From positions 570,977,152 through 571,041,151 of the forward strand of contig NC_081410.1 in assembly GCF_030272615.1 (NCBI RefSeq): 64,000 nt of DNA, written 5' to 3'. Position 1 is the stretch's first letter; each line of letters begins with the position of its first letter. The translations under genes and the position numbers were made by a program. The notes under the pieces are model-generated. The model worked only from the letters and a program-made list of their open reading frames with translations. It was not told the origin of the DNA and did not search any database. Shown here piece by piece: positions 47,346 through 59,722 of the stretch. Origin of the DNA: Cryptomeria japonica. Taxonomy: Eukaryota; Streptophyta; Pinopsida; Cupressales; Cupressaceae.

Positions 47346-48639
47346 AGTCTATCTCTTATTCAATATCTCTAGTGAAACCCCCATGATCTTTTGTTGGAGT
47401 AGAATTTGTCATATTCTAGAAAGGGTCTTGTCCTTTGTTGATGGGATATTCATCTACCTCAAGAAATAACTGTTCTTTTATCCAAAAAGAAGTGGAACTA
47501 AATGAAGATCTAGCACCATGAAATGAATCCTCAAAAGGATTACTATAGTTAGTTTTAGTAGATAATGATCTGGGTAAAATACTAATGTGGCTTTAGGAAA
47601 CATTATGTATTAGCTTAGCATACTCTAGCAACTTTGGTGCGACATGCTACATCCAAATAAGTCTCCATCGATATCTCTATTGTGTTTATGGATTGGGATT
47701 CAATGTATTCTTTTTATACACAGATTTTACTTTCAACTGAGGAGGTTTGTATGTACTTACTTGTCTTTCGATTGTATCCCTATTTCAAGAATTTCTTCTA
47801 TCAACAAATCATTTGTTGTAAGTTGTAGAAGTGGAATCTTGAACATGCCTTCCATGCTATCCTTTTTGATATGTTCAACACCATATTGTGCAACAAATCT
47901 TTAGAACTCCACTATTTCATTGAAGAGTGAGTAGTAGGGACAATCTAGGACACTTACAAAGGTTTTGCAAGAGAGATAAATAGACCTAAATATTATGGCT
48001 TAATAGTGATCAATAGGTAAATAGATAAGAAACTCTCAATATCAAAATGACTTTCTCAATTGTCTTTACTAGAAATGGATAGATATGCTAATAATGGCTT
48101 AATGACTGTATGTCAACTTTAGACTCAATCCAAGAAGAGCTAGAACTAATATGCGATATCTAGATTTATGATCTCTATAATATAACAATCCCATAATTAT
48201 GTTTCCACACATCTATACCAAAACACAAACATCATGCTAGTGTTCAGCCATAGCAATTGATATCCTAATTATAGAATGTGAAATATGCACATAACTATGA
48301 ATAAAGATTAAGAAAAACAAAGAAAGATGCTTATTGCAAACATAAATGACTAATGTACAAGAATTGAATTCATTGTAGATAGTTTTGAATATCAAATTCA
48401 CTTATTTGTGTGCATTTACTAACTCATGTACTTGTGGCCAACCATTTATCTCTTTCATAAATTAAACACTTATTAATAATATTAAATGGCTAAGTAATTA
48501 TGTTTTAGTTGAAATTAAAAATAAAATATTTTATTTAAGGACAGCTCACACTATTCCCTATCATATTTTAGACTCTCAGTTTTGTTAGTAGTGGTTTGAT
48601 GTCTTTGGAGCCAATCATTACATTTCTTTAGTTATTTTT
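47346..48639. other. CACTA right-half spacer
   Basis: Apart from the possible exon at 47750-47925 (minus strand), AT-rich sequence without a supportable ORF or recognised repeat. Confidence 0.5.
47750..47925 (-). pseudogene. Possible captured exon, unrecognised
   Basis: The minus strand reads RFVAQYGVEHIKKDSMEGMF then KIPLLQLTTNDLLIEEILEI, preceded by a stop and ending at ACAAGTAAGTAC, which resembles a splice donor. The style is that of a host protein exon. No family is recognised. Confidence 0.35.
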
Positions 48640-49475
48640 GCCAGCGTACTCCCAGCCTGTGCTAAAATGGGAGCTTTGGAAAAGGGTACGAACATCCATC
48701 AAAGCATAAAAGATAGAGGAATTTTGTTAGATGTAGTTGCAACTGCTCTATTAGCATGTATGCAAAATGTGGAAGCATAGACAAGGCACATAAACTATTT
48801 GATGAATTGCCTCAAAGAAATGTGGTTTCCTAAACTGCAATGATTTCTAGATATGCACAAAATAGATTTGTTGAGAAGGCTTTAGAAACTTTCAAGCAAA
48901 TGCAATTGGGAGGCGTAAAGCCAAATTCCATGACCATTGCTACTATCCTCCCTGCCTGTGCCAAAATGGGAGATTTGGAACAGGGTATGGACATTCATCG
49001 AAGCATAAAGGATAGAGAAATTTTGTCAGATGTTGTAGTTGGAAATGCCCTGGTAGACATGTATGCAAAATGTGGAAGCATAGACAAGGCACGTGAACTG
49101 TTTGATAGAATGCCTGAAAGAAATGTTATCTCGTGGACTGCAACGATTGCTAGATATGCACAAAATGGATTTCTCAAAAATGCTTTAGACACTTTGAAGC
49201 AAATGAAATTGGAAGGCATAAAGCCAAATTCCACAACCTTTGCTAGCATCCTCCCTACTTGTGAAAAAATGGGAGCTTTGGAATAGGGTATGGACATCCA
49301 TCAAAGCATAATAGATAGAGGAATTTTGTTAGGTGTTGTACTTGCAAATGCCCTGCTTGACATGAATGCAAAATGTGGAAACATGGACAAGGCTTGTGAA
49401 TTGTTTGATACAATGCCACAAAGAGATGTGATCTTATGTGAACAAACAACATGTGCGTATATGGGAGGAAGGGAT
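48640..49475 (+). pseudogene. Captured pentatricopeptide-repeat (PPR) gene fragment in CACTA
   Basis: PPR proteins bind organellar RNA. This piece covers about three PLS-type repeat sets. It starts ASVLPACAKMGALEKGTNIH in frame 1, shifts near 48745, then continues in frame 0 with ETFKQMQLGGVKPNSMTIAT, NALVDMYAKCGSIDKARELF, MPERNVISWTATIARYAQNG and LKQMKLEGIKPNSTTFASIL. TAG at 49284 replaces the Gln of LEQGMDIHQS. The third set decays near 49440. There is no start codon, organelle-targeting sequence or C-terminal E/DYW domain. The repeat sequence is of the kind highly expanded in gymnosperms. Confidence 0.88.
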
Positions 49476-49956
49476 TGCTGCTACAAAATTGAACGCTCAC
49501 TCCTTAATCATAGTTCTATGGTTTTACGAGATTAAACTAGGGCAATTAACCACCACATGCATATTTTTTGCAACATGAAATTAAAAATTAGGGAAATTTT
49601 AATCTACCTTCTGCATGGGATTGCAAGCAATGCCATGAATGCCTTCAACGTGGGTTTGATGTTCTTGGGGGTTGAAGTCACCACAGACACCTATGCAAGA
49701 TTGCAATTCAGAAATGAATTCCCCTCTTCTTTTTTTTTAAGTAATGGCCATTGTCATCGAAATTACGACGAACTCAAGCACCTTTTTGAAAAAAAGAAAA
49801 TTCTCATTGCTAATGCCTTCTTCATCAAAACCAAATGTGAAATTGCCATTGGAATTACGACAAATGCAGGCATTTTTTCAAAAAAATAAAATTTGGCCAC
49901 AATATACCTTCTTCGTCGGAAACCTCAGTCGGAAATCTAGCCTAAATGTATTAGTG
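49476..49956. repeat. CACTA right subterminal region
   Basis: Contains two copies of a motif that on the minus strand reads GTCGTAATTYCRATGRCAAT (near 49748-49772 and 49842-49866), with similar flanking blocks (CCTTCTTCATCAAAACC and CCTTCTTCGTCGGAAACC). It ends at the terminal repeat. Likely transposase-binding subterminal repeats, different in sequence from the left ATCGAT array. Confidence 0.65.
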
Positions 49957-52524
49957 TGTTGATCCCAAGTTCAATGAAAGGATATAGGGGTAGCCTATCC
50001 CAGAAACTGATTGGGATAGGAAAGGGGACGATAACATTCAGGCCAGAAACTTTAATGTGATCAGACAAACAAAAAGATGGTTGAAAGATCATCATTTTAG
50101 AAAAAGGCCTATACTTCCCAAACATATCTTCCTTCTTCTAACGTTGTTGTTGATATTGCAGGTGATGATAAATAGAGGATGGAGAAGGCCAAAATTATAA
50201 ATTAAGGACAATCTTCTATAGCTTTCACCTCTACCTATGTAACTAGATCATGTAGTACGAAAAGCAATCAGAAAACCCTTGCAATTTCACTTATAGTAGA
50301 CTTGGATTATGAGCAAGAAACTCAAGGAGAAATTGATACTGAGATGCAGGACCAACCCATCATGGATGTTGCAGATAAAGGAAAGTAAATCTAGCAACCT
50401 AAGGATTCTAAGAATACCATGGCCATTATCAACATTAACCAACAATCACCATCACCAAGGGAAATATCTACTGCACCTAAGTGGCTAAATGCCTCACTTA
50501 CTAAGAAGAGGAATGTAATTCCTATTTCAATCCTAGTGGAGGATATAGTTAGCAAGTGTCTGGGAAGAACATAAAAGTACAAGAGACTTAAAATAGGAAC
50601 CGTGATCGATGTGGATGAGAAAATAGGGCATTGGAATTCAGAAGTAGCTAGACCCCCAACAGATAAGGAGGTTGAAAATATCACTGAGAAAGATTTCATC
50701 ATTGAAAAGATTGATCTAGGGAAAATTCCCGAGTTGCTGAACATTTGGGACTTCAACTAAAAGGATCCTCACTATGACTTGGAGGGATGAAAAAGATAAA
50801 AATGAGATGAATCAGATCATAATGCAAATGGCTCAATATATCAATGCTATCCAAAATCTAAATCCTCAGCTGCTTTCCCAAGTTTCTTTGTTGTTTGATC
50901 CAAAATCGCTGATGAACCAGAGGTTACTTGATCAAGTTCAAAGGAGCAGAATGATTACAGATGTCTTTAGTGAATGGCTTGAATCAATTTTAGAACATGG
51001 AACTAGCTATAATTATGATATGGTCAAGGTGTTCGAGAACGCAAATTCTGTGGGTAAAGAGTTAGAAACAAAAATAGTTGCTTGGGAAAAAGAGAAGAGT
51101 AAATGGTTGAATGTATTGAAGTAGATGAGAGATACTCAGAGATATGGACTGATGAACTTATTAGCTAAAAAGCCAGTGCACGACCTTAATAATAATGTAC
51201 TCTTCATTTTCAAAGAGAATATTGAGTGGAGAAACTCAATTATTGATCAAGGACATGAGGAATCCATCAAGCTTCTAAAAGAATTGAAAGAATTGACTAA
51301 CACTATGCAAAAGGACATGAAATGTATAGATCTTTATCTTCTAAAAGAGAATAAGCAGATGCTCAAGGACTCATCAGATATGATTCAAATTTTCAAAGAT
51401 CGAGTACAACAAATTTAAGAAGCAAAGTCCCTGACAATTGAAGATTTCTCAAAGATTTTAAGAATTGAATCTATGGTGTTTATCTGTTTCAATCATCTTG
51501 AAATGCATAAGGGTAATGTCTTATAGGTAAGCAAACAAAAAAAGCTATGGAAGCAATGAATTCTACATATTGGCCTCCCACATTATCAACTCATTCTGAA
51601 CTTTTCTTCAGCTCACCTAGAATGGTGAAATATTCGAAGCACCCCTACATCGCAAGACAAACTGAAGCTAGATTATCTATAGGAGTTTGATCATGCTTCT
51701 GTTTCTCATGGCTTATGTTGCTTTTCTAGTTTAGTTATTTCTTTTTCAGTTTATAAAAAAAATAAACTTCTTTAACTCTCAGGTAGAGTTAATCATTTGA
51801 TTATGGTTTTATTTGTAACAGACTATCATAGCATGGAGGATCTTTATATGGTTCTAGAAGTCTTCCTAAATTCTTGAAGAACTTTGATTTAGACGAACAA
51901 ACTTAATTTTATTTGAATTTCAGTGTAGACATTTCTGGTACATGAATGGAATAATATTTGGATATGATCTTCAAATCTATGTGTTTGAAAGATATAGAAA
52001 TCTCTGTTGGGATGTATGGTTATGTGCAAAATACTTTATTTCATTACCAGTTCTTTCTAAGTCTTTGAATTCATTGATTTTCTTTTTGTTAAAAAGAGGT
52101 GCTACATTGTTGTTTAAATGGCTCTGATCCCCCTTGTCCTGTGAGGCATGAGCGAGAATCAATCAACATTTATGCTACATTGAGCATTTGGGGTGGAATA
52201 AGTTTTTTATATTGAATGGATATGTGCAAGAGTAAAGTATGTGAGCTTTACATTTATTGATAATCATCTTGTAGCATTCTTTTGTGTTGACAAATGAATG
52301 TGAAAGCCTTTCTTTCTTTCTGGTGAAAAGTGTGTTTCTTTCCAAGTTATCTGCATAAAAATATATTGAACATCTTATGAGGAGCTACATTCTTATGCAG
52401 AGGGTAGACCTAAACTTGGTTCACCTAACTATTGGTTCATTTGCTTTTTTCTTGAAGGGTATGCATGAGTCATCATTTTGAAATATATAAAAAATTAAAG
52501 AAAAGGCAAATTTGTTAACCAACA
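49957..52524 (+). repeat. GypB 3' LTR, distal part
   Basis: Begins with the right TGT duplication and then aligns with 19140-21485 and 23826-24031 of the 5' LTR, with the solo-LTR site empty (GTGAAAGCCTTTC). Ends AAATTTGTTAACCAACA, followed by the GypB target duplication CATGT at 52525. Confidence 0.92.
49960..51560 (+). pseudogene. LTR-embedded ORF, C-terminal part of 3' LTR copy
   Basis: Matches 19145-20779. The clearest parts are EMNQIIMQMAQYINAIQNLN, SMITDVFSEWLE-like MITDVFSEWLESILEH, VGKELETKIVAWEKEKSKWL (50774-51124) and KELKELTNTMQKDMKCIDLY (51125-51418). TAG stops after GDDK and before MRDTQRYG are shared with the 5' LTR; others differ. The C-terminal part is helical and charged. 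Confidence 0.72.
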
Positions 52525-52529
52525 CATGT

Positions 52530-54065
52530 TTAAAAATAAATACCTATTGATCGCTTTCAGTGAAAACCCTTAACAAATTCTTCCAGTCATCGGTGAAATC
52601 GCTCAAGAAGAAATCTGATTTCTCTAAAATGCCTTTGATCACTCGTAGTCACTCTTAATCACTCTGAAATCACTTTGAATGCAAGGTGATCAATAATGAA
52701 GTGAATTCAACCTTTTAACCTCCATGAAAAACCCTAATCTTCCATTTACATAAATGATTGTCTGTTAAAGAAAATGGATCTCGAACAGAACATATCCATG
52801 CTAGCTAAGCATCTCCAGTGTTTGGAACATCTTCCAGAACCTCTTCCTGGTTCATATGTAACATCTTCATGATTTTTTCCTATCTCTAAGGCATCTAACT
52901 TAGTTACCGGATGAGCTACCTATCAGTGTAGGAGCAACCTCCTCTGTTAGATAAGTAACTGGTGCATTTCCATCTGATGATTTTTCTTCTGTCTTCCTAA
53001 ACCATCTTTGAGTATGATCTTGTCAAATTTCACTAACCTTCTCTTTCCCTTTTCTCATTTGATCCTCCATTACCAACTAGTGGATTTATGCTTCTACAAA
53101 ATTTAGCAATATGTCCAACCTCATTACATGCATAACATGTAACATTGTTCCTTGAATTTCTTTGCTAAAACCAGTGAAATTGCTTGACCTGCATTGATTA
53201 GCCATATGTCCAAACTTTCCACATGCATATCATTTAACATTAATTTTGCAATCTTTTATCTTATGACCATACTTATTTCATTTAGAACATTTATCGGGAG
53301 CAGAATCAGGGTTCTGATTTGCTCTGTTTCTACATTATCTAGCCATGTGACTGAATCTATTACAAATAAAACATCTAACATTAAATTTATAAGCATTAAA
53401 TTGCCTTACTGGTGCCTTATGGTTTTGATCTTCATTAGTAGTATCGGAACTCCATGCTCAAATCCAAGTCCACTAGAATCTCCAATATGCCTTTGTCTCT
53501 TCAATAACTCATCTAGTTGTGCTAAGTTAATCTTGAATTTTTCTTTATACTCACTTGTAGTAGTTAGATCTTCTCTTATAACTATCATTTGTCTTTCAAG
53601 TTCTTGTTCATTACTCTGGGATTGTACTAAATCAGTTCTTAACATATCATTCTCATGAACCAACCTACCACGTTCTTCAAAATTGTTCTTCAGGCATACA
53701 ACAAGATTTTCTTCCTTTTTTCTTTCGGTCCTCAATCTCCTTAGACATCCTCATAGTTATAACTTGCATTTCATTTCTCATTACCATGTTCTCCTGACTC
53801 AATTTATGACATTGTTCCTTAAGTGCATCTTTCTCTTCATCATCCTGACTTTGCAAAAGTTCCTTTGACCTCTCTTGTAGGATAAGAATGAATTCCTTAG
53901 CAGAATTCAATTCATCTTGTGGTTTTAAGTTCTTCAACCTTTCAACATTATAATCTTCAATTGCCATCTCAAGTTGTTTCTCCAAAGCCATGTCCATGGG
54001 TTCTAGATTGAGGGTCTTCCTCAAGCTATTAAACTTCCTCTGAGGCACAAGGCTCTGATATCAAT
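52530..54065 (-). pseudogene. E3 copia Gag with coiled coil and four CCHC knuckles
   Basis: Read on the minus strand from the E3 primer site. The coiled-coil part begins MALEKQLEMAIEDYNVERLK and EKDALKEQCHKLSQENMVMR (54048-53677), shifts frame near 53730, then CLKNNFEERGRLVHENDMLR and EYKEKFKINLAQLDELLKRQ (to 53406). Four zinc-knuckle modules follow between about 53380 and 53090: CFICNRFSHMAR, CSKxNKYGHKIKDC, xYACGKFGHMANQC and CYACNEVGHIAKFC; the second and third have lost a Cys to a stop, and the first ends in a stop. The frame decays by 52735. A leader with AGGGTTTTTCATGG then runs to the split ATG at the GypB site. No protease or RT is seen. Confidence 0.75.
54051..54064 (-). other. E3 primer binding site (tRNA-Met type)
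   Basis: The minus strand reads TTGATATCAGAGCC directly inside the LTR. The common plant copia site is TGGTATCAGAGC, complementary to initiator tRNA-Met; one G-to-A change is present. Confidence 0.8.
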
Positions 54066-55018
54066 TGTTGAAATCCAATAACATTGAGAGGGGGGGAGGG
54101 GTGAATCAGTGTTATATCAGAATGATCAATTTTAGCCTTATTAAAACATGCATACACCAACCGGTATATCGATACATATAGAATTGAAAGAAGTAAAACA
54201 ACTAATAAGACAATCACATAAATGCGAACCATAACACACAAAATTATACATGGAAAACCTCAAAGAGGAAAAACCACGATGGGATTTGTGACCCACAACA
54301 TCAATCCACTGGCGATATGAAGAGATATTACAAAATATAAGGTGCTTGGACTTGCAGGAAGGATTACAACCTAGAGCACACTTCTCAATCACAAATGGAG
54401 CCTCACTAACTACATATAAATTTAGACTACAATCTAGAGAAGTGTTGAACTGCTAAGATAACATCTTCTATGACAGAATATAGTTATAGTTTATGCTCTA
54501 TTTGTTTCGGTCTAAAAGCCTAAACCCTTTATCAGATAACCCTTTCATAAATATCCTCACATACATAATCTCTGTAATGTATTTCGTATTGTATCACATT
54601 CACATATCCATCACCATGTCTATTACCATGTCTATTTTCTATTACAAAAATGATTTAATCCAACTTACCTATATACCCTATACAGCTTATCATGTCTATG
54701 TTGTCTTACAAAGATAATTACAATATCAAATTACATGTCGGCTAGATAACATGAATGCATAAAAATTAAAAACAATTGCTGATGTCGGATCGAAGAGATG
54801 TTAGCCTCCAATACCGATAACCATATTCTAAACCATGTTGGCCTACATTTCCAGTAACCAAAGAAACACTTCAGTCCTGTTGGTGTCGGTGCTAGTGTAG
54901 TGTCTATGAAGTGCTTGCCGATACACAACTGAACCAAAACATGAAGCCAAAACAAAATAACATGTTGCCATCAATAAAAACATAGTGAAACCAACCAATT
55001 GAGTGTCAATTACCAATA
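54066..55018 (-). repeat. E3 copia 5' LTR (953 bp), minus strand
   Basis: The minus strand starts TATTGGTAATTGACACTCAA (TG changed to TA) and ends TATTGGATTTCAACA beside the primer site. Contains GAGGAAAAACCACGATGGGA on the plus strand, which E4's LTR shares. Inserted into the plus-strand copia E2, whose reading resumes at 55019. ORFs within it are not credible genes. Confidence 0.82.
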
Positions 55019-55828
55019 GACAAATGGTTGATAAAGTTTATGATCTACAATTCAAGGATGAAAAATGAAAAATATTAAATGCCTCTCGTATAGAGATTGC
55101 ATCTAGAACTAAGACTGAAGGCAACATTTTTCATTTGAATGCTGGTGAGAAAAGTTGTTTGATTGCTTAGATTGATGAGAGTTGGTTGTGGCATAGGAGA
55201 ATGTGTCATGTAAATTTTAATTCAATGATTAAGATTAGTTCTACACATGCTATTAGATATCTTCTTAAGATTGTCAAGCCTACTAATCAAGTATGTAAGG
55301 AAGGTCAGTTGGGTAAGAATACAATGATTTCTTTCAAAATCAAACATTATACATCAAAAGGATTACTAGATCTTGTGCATATTGAGCTATGTGGACCTAC
55401 AAATGTTAGAAGTGCTTGGGGTGATAGATATTTTATGTTGCTAATTGATGATTATTCTAGGATGATGTGGGTTGTCTTTTTGAAGGAGAAATTATAACCA
55501 TTGGTCAATTTCAAGATAGTCAAAGAAAAGATTGAGACTGAGTCTGGATTAAAGGTGAAGTGTCTAAGATCTGATAGAGGTGGAGAATTTTGTTATGATT
55601 AATTCAATTCATTCTTTGAAAAGAATGGGATTAGAAGACAATTATTTGTTCCTTGAACCCCTCAGCGGAATGGAGTTATTGAGATGAAGAACAAAATTGT
55701 TTTGGATGCTGCAAGGACTATGTTGATTGAAGGAAATGTTTTGAAGATCTACTAGAGATAAGCCATTAGTAATTTTATTTACACATTCAATAGAGTTCAC
55801 ATCAAAGGTGATATCAATAAGACCCCTT
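55019..55828 (+). pseudogene. E2 copia remnant: GAG-pre-integrase and integrase
   Basis: The plus strand reads NIFHLNAGEKSCLIA, LWHRRMCHVNFNSMIKISST, QLGKNTMISFKIKHYTSKGL and LIDDYSRMMWVVFLKEKL (55186-55497). Past a TAA come LKVKCLRSDRGGEF and TPQRNGVIEMKNKIVLDAAR. The first catalytic Asp of H-x-D-L-C-G-P is Glu (HIELCGP), while the later Asp and Glu are kept. It is cut on the left by E3 and on the right by E4 (after IKGDINKTPL). It is the oldest visible layer in this part of the window. Confidence 0.88.
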
Positions 55829-56490
55829 TGTTAGGATCCAAGACCACTTAGAGGAGTGGGGTGAATCAGTGTTATGTTAGAATGAACATTTTTTAACTTT
55901 CTAGACCATGCATATATATACCGGTAAACAAATAAACATATAACAAGAAGAAAATAAACCATCCACATAAATGAACACCAAAACACAAATAATTTATACG
56001 TGGAAAACATCAATGAGGAAAAACCACTATGGGATTTGTGACCCACAATATCAGTTCACTGGCCATATGAAAAGATATTACATATAATAGGGGCCTGCAC
56101 TTGTAGGAAGGCACACTGCCTAGAGCATACTGCTCATCACTAAAGAGCCTCATTGACTACAAGATTTCTGCCAAAGTAAATTACTAAAAATGAACTCAAG
56201 AATGTATCTGCTATGCCAAATAAAGTTCAGGTTCTAGTTCTGCTCTGTACCAGTTCATAAACTCTGAACTAGTACTGGTATCACTTCTCCACTAAGAATG
56301 CTTTCCAAGCTATCTATAGATCTTTGCATGATATACTACTCGCATGTAAAATGATCTTCATACATATATTTCACATCATACAGTTATGCTATATTCTCCT
56401 ATATCCACACATTTTCTATATCTTACTTTCTTTCAAAAATAAACTAGCCAACTGACCTATATACATATTGATGCTCTACAAAAAGAACAA

Positions 56491-57897
56491 TGTTAGACTA
56501 AAACCTGTAGTCGTATAACAGACAAAAACACAAGAAACAAAGATAGATGTTAGTGTCAATCAACTAAAAACTAGTCTAAGTAGGCATATTAAAAGAGACT
56601 AAAAACATGATGAAATATTTAACTATGGAAGAAAATACAACAAGGCATCTCCAAATTCCTTCTAACATGCTCTTAGCTCCTTCTCCCTTGTTCCTCTCCT
56701 CTCCAAGTCCCAAATTAGTGTAGCTCTCAGCAGCTTTTTGCACTATGTATGTCTTATGAAGATTCAAGATTGAAATGATGATTAATCTAAAATGTTATGC
56801 AAATGTGAACAAGAGCTAAAACAAGAGATTATCTAATTAGATAGTGTTGATTTTAAAACAAAAGAGTGAATATATGATTAATTATCTAATTCTCTCTAAA
56901 AATGGCTATAGCGTAAATGCATACAAGTTTTTTAGGACTTGGATTATGAAGAAATGGGCTCTATTTATAGGAAAAATGGAGCAATGGATGGTTGAGATTG
57001 AGTAATCTCAATAAGGGTCAGGATTGAATGATATTCAGTCCATGTGAGGGCTTTCAACCCAATCCCAGGATGACAAGTGTCAATATGAGATAGGTTGAGA
57101 GGAGAGGGAAGCATCATTAAATGCTTGACATGACCTGAGAGTTAACTTGGGAGTTAAGGTCAAGGCTGGGTTGAGTCAATATATTCATTATTCAAAGAAT
57201 AATGCTTTTATCCAATGGATAAACTCTTGTGCAAAGGTTAAAGGGATAACCATGGTCAAAGCAATAAATGCTTGAGAAGACACATGGGTCACATGAGGGT
57301 TGAGCTAGGGGTTAACCATAAATGACCATGTAAGAGCCATTAGAGGTTTGGAAGACTTTAGAGGTTAGCTTGTTGAACACATAAATCATTAAATGCTTTT
57401 CAAAGACTTTGGAGTCTTTGAGAAGTGACTTCAAGTCGCTTAGAAATGTGACAATATTTAGAGGATGGATTAAGCTAATTAGGAAGGGGTTAGAAGAATC
57501 TAGAAGGGGGTTTAGGAGTGCAAGTGGATTTGGTGGGTGAGGGAAAATAGGATTTTAATTAAAATAAAATTAATTTATTTCAACTTGTGGCTGCAACTTG
57601 CATTTATAGGAAAATGGAAGTGGGGGGTGAATGACTTAAATAAATGTTTTTAATTATTTATTTAAAAGAGGAAAGGGGGATTTAAATTGAATAGATAGGA
57701 TTTACTCATTTAATTGATTGTGAATTTGGATTAATGAATGAATTGAAATAAATTGAATAATTTGTTTAATTAATAGGAGAATGTTTGAAGATTAATTAAT
57801 TAAATATTTAATTTAATTAACTGATGGCTAATGGATTTTTAATCAAATAGATAGAAAATATTCATTTAATTAAAATGGACAGATTTATGTGACTACA
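56491..57897 (-). mobile_element. Probable solo LTR nested in the E4 LTR
   Basis: The minus strand starts TGTAGTCACATAAATCTGTC and ends GGTTTTAGTCTAACA. CCTATAAATAGAGCCC (TATA box, plus 56958-56971) lies in the middle, and its 5' half is AT-rich with many TTAATTAA blocks. Its length equals the excess of the E4 LTR over E3's. No clean target duplication (AACAA on the left, CCAAT on the right), so the boundaries are within several bases. Confidence 0.65.
56958..56971 (-). promoter_or_regulatory. TATA box of the nested LTR
   Basis: The minus strand reads CCTATAAATAGAGC about 930 bp from the LTR start, a strong TATA match in the expected region of an LTR. Confidence 0.55.
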
Positions 57898-58177
57898 CCA
57901 ATTACAAATGATATGCCTTATGTCGGCTTACAATATATTTACAAAAGATATTCAATGTCGGCCTTGACAATAATAATTACAAAATGATTTAAGTAAATCC
58001 TCCTTGATGTTGGCTTCCAAAGAAGTATTGATGTCGGTGTTAGTGTCCGTGTAGCCCTAAATGCTCCAAAGCCGGTATCTATTGGTATATGCTTCCTAGT
58101 TCCAGTTTATGACTTCCATCATATCTTGTTGCCATCAATGACAAAAAAATGAATCCAATGAGTGTCAATTGCCAACA

Positions 58178-58800
58178 ATCGCCCCCTTTAGCATTGATGG
58201 CAACACTCATGTGAAAATGGATTCCCTGTCAATATGCTCCTCTTGAGTAATACACTCCATCTGAAATGTGTTTCCCTGATATTTTTCACATATGAACATA
58301 CTCCCCTTTTGACATTAATGACAAATACCAGTGAAAGAATTGAAAGAATAAAATAATACTATTAGTTTCACTAGAGCTTAGTCATCTTCAGGATATCCGG
58401 GTATGCCTTTTGCAATAACTGAAGATATGTATCCCAGGCGGATTTGAAAGTAACAAAAATAGATGCAAGTACACTTAGTAAGTGGGCAAGTGTTTCTTTC
58501 TCTTGGATGTCTGTCAGTGTGGGTTTATCTATCATATCAATGGACTCTTTCTTATGAACACCCAATGAATATAGACTAGGACTTACCAATCCTCTTAGAT
58601 TTCTTTCTCTTCTCATGATTTTATCTCTCTCCTCAAAAGCAAAAATTTGGTTCTCCAAGGACAAAAATTTGTCCGTGTTACCTCGTCATTCATCCTTCAT
58701 AACAGGAGTAAATCACCCTATAAAATTTTATTTGAAGTCCTTATCTTTCTTGGAGTTCCTATGTTCAATCCTTAATCTGTTTGTAGATTGTCTTTTAATC
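58178..58800 (-). pseudogene. E4 internal 3' end with an unknown ORF
   Basis: Inside the polypurine tract, the minus strand carries an ORF that can be followed from about 58800 to 58371: IKRQSTNRLRIEHRNSKKDK, KFLSLENQIFAFEERDKIMR, then LTDIQEKETLAHLLSVLASI and LQLLQKAYPDILKMTKL-stop. It ends about 190 bp before the LTR and is not a copia pol sequence. Since E3, of the same LTR family, has gag followed by an unknown ORF start, this may be the C-terminal end of the same accessory protein; that is inference. Cut on the right by GypC. Confidence 0.5.
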
Positions 58801-58826
58801 TGAAACGCCAAGTTTTAATGAGCGGT

Positions 58827-59175
58827 TTGAACCCCGTGAACTCATTGAACCTTTTTGAAGCAAGTTCATAATGTTCATTTAGATTTTGCGGGTTCTTAGG
58901 TGTCTAGGAGGTTTTCATACTAACATTCACTCAAACTGTTTTGCAGTAGTTCTTTTAATGGTCATGTTAGGTGATGTGTTATATCATCTCTCTCTAGGCT
59001 GTGAACTCTTTGAACCTAGTTCAAATGGTTCGGGGGTGTTCAACATGTTCAACGCAGTTAAAAAGGTCAACAATACTTAAAATAGTTAATCCTTTCAGAA
59101 GAGAAATTTCTTGGTGTGGTGTACACCTTGAACTACTTAAATTCTCATGAAGTTAGTTCAGATTGTTCATGTGTG
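58827..59175 (+). repeat. GTTCAA/TTGAAC-rich segment of GypC LTR
   Basis: Repeated TTTGAACC, GTGAACTC, AGTTCA and TGTTCAA elements in both orientations, at the same place in the LTR as the GypB heptamer array. Looser than in GypB. Confidence 0.55.
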
Positions 59176-59722
59176 TTCAAATCAAGTGGGTCCCATGAGC
59201 TAAAATACATGATGGTGCACTTATTGCCAAGTATGATGAAGATTGAACCATATCTTGCGTGACATCAACTGTTTCAATTTTTGAGGCAAGTAATCATTTC
59301 GGGAACTCACGGTTACTCCAAAAATACTGCCATGCATTCAATGTGTGCGTACGATGTAAAATCAAAAAGCTCAGCACATTTAAACTGACGATTGGAATTA
59401 ATGCACTTAATAAGTGCGTATCACTAATTTTTCTATAAGGTATGATGGGATTAATTCTCTAAAAATTTGTTCCTCATTGCTACGGAGTTAATTTTCTTGC
59501 ATAGAAGGTTTGTTTGCTGGTAGTTGTCTGATTGCTCTCAACTGTGAAGGTGAGTTTGTTTCCTATCCTCTCTAGTGATTTTTCTTTGCGTTTCCTCTCT
59601 CATAATAAGATTTGCTGAGAAAATAAGGCTTGTCATTTATGAATTATGAAGTCCACATTGCACCTTTTTGGGAACATTTTTAGTCTTGCATAAACAGAGC
59701 CCATAGTCAGTGATACAAACTT

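Larger units (their letters stand above)
55829..58177 (-). repeat. E4 copia 3' LTR (minus strand) with a nested LTR
   Basis: The minus strand starts TGTTGGCAATTGACACTCAT, next to the polypurine tract AAAGGGGGCGAT (plus 58178-58189 as its complement), and ends TCTTGGATCCTAACA. Total 2349 bp against 953 bp for the related E3 LTR; the excess of 1396 bp agrees with the nested segment at about 56491-57897. Shares GAGGAAAAACCACTATGGGA and other blocks with E3. Confidence 0.82.
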
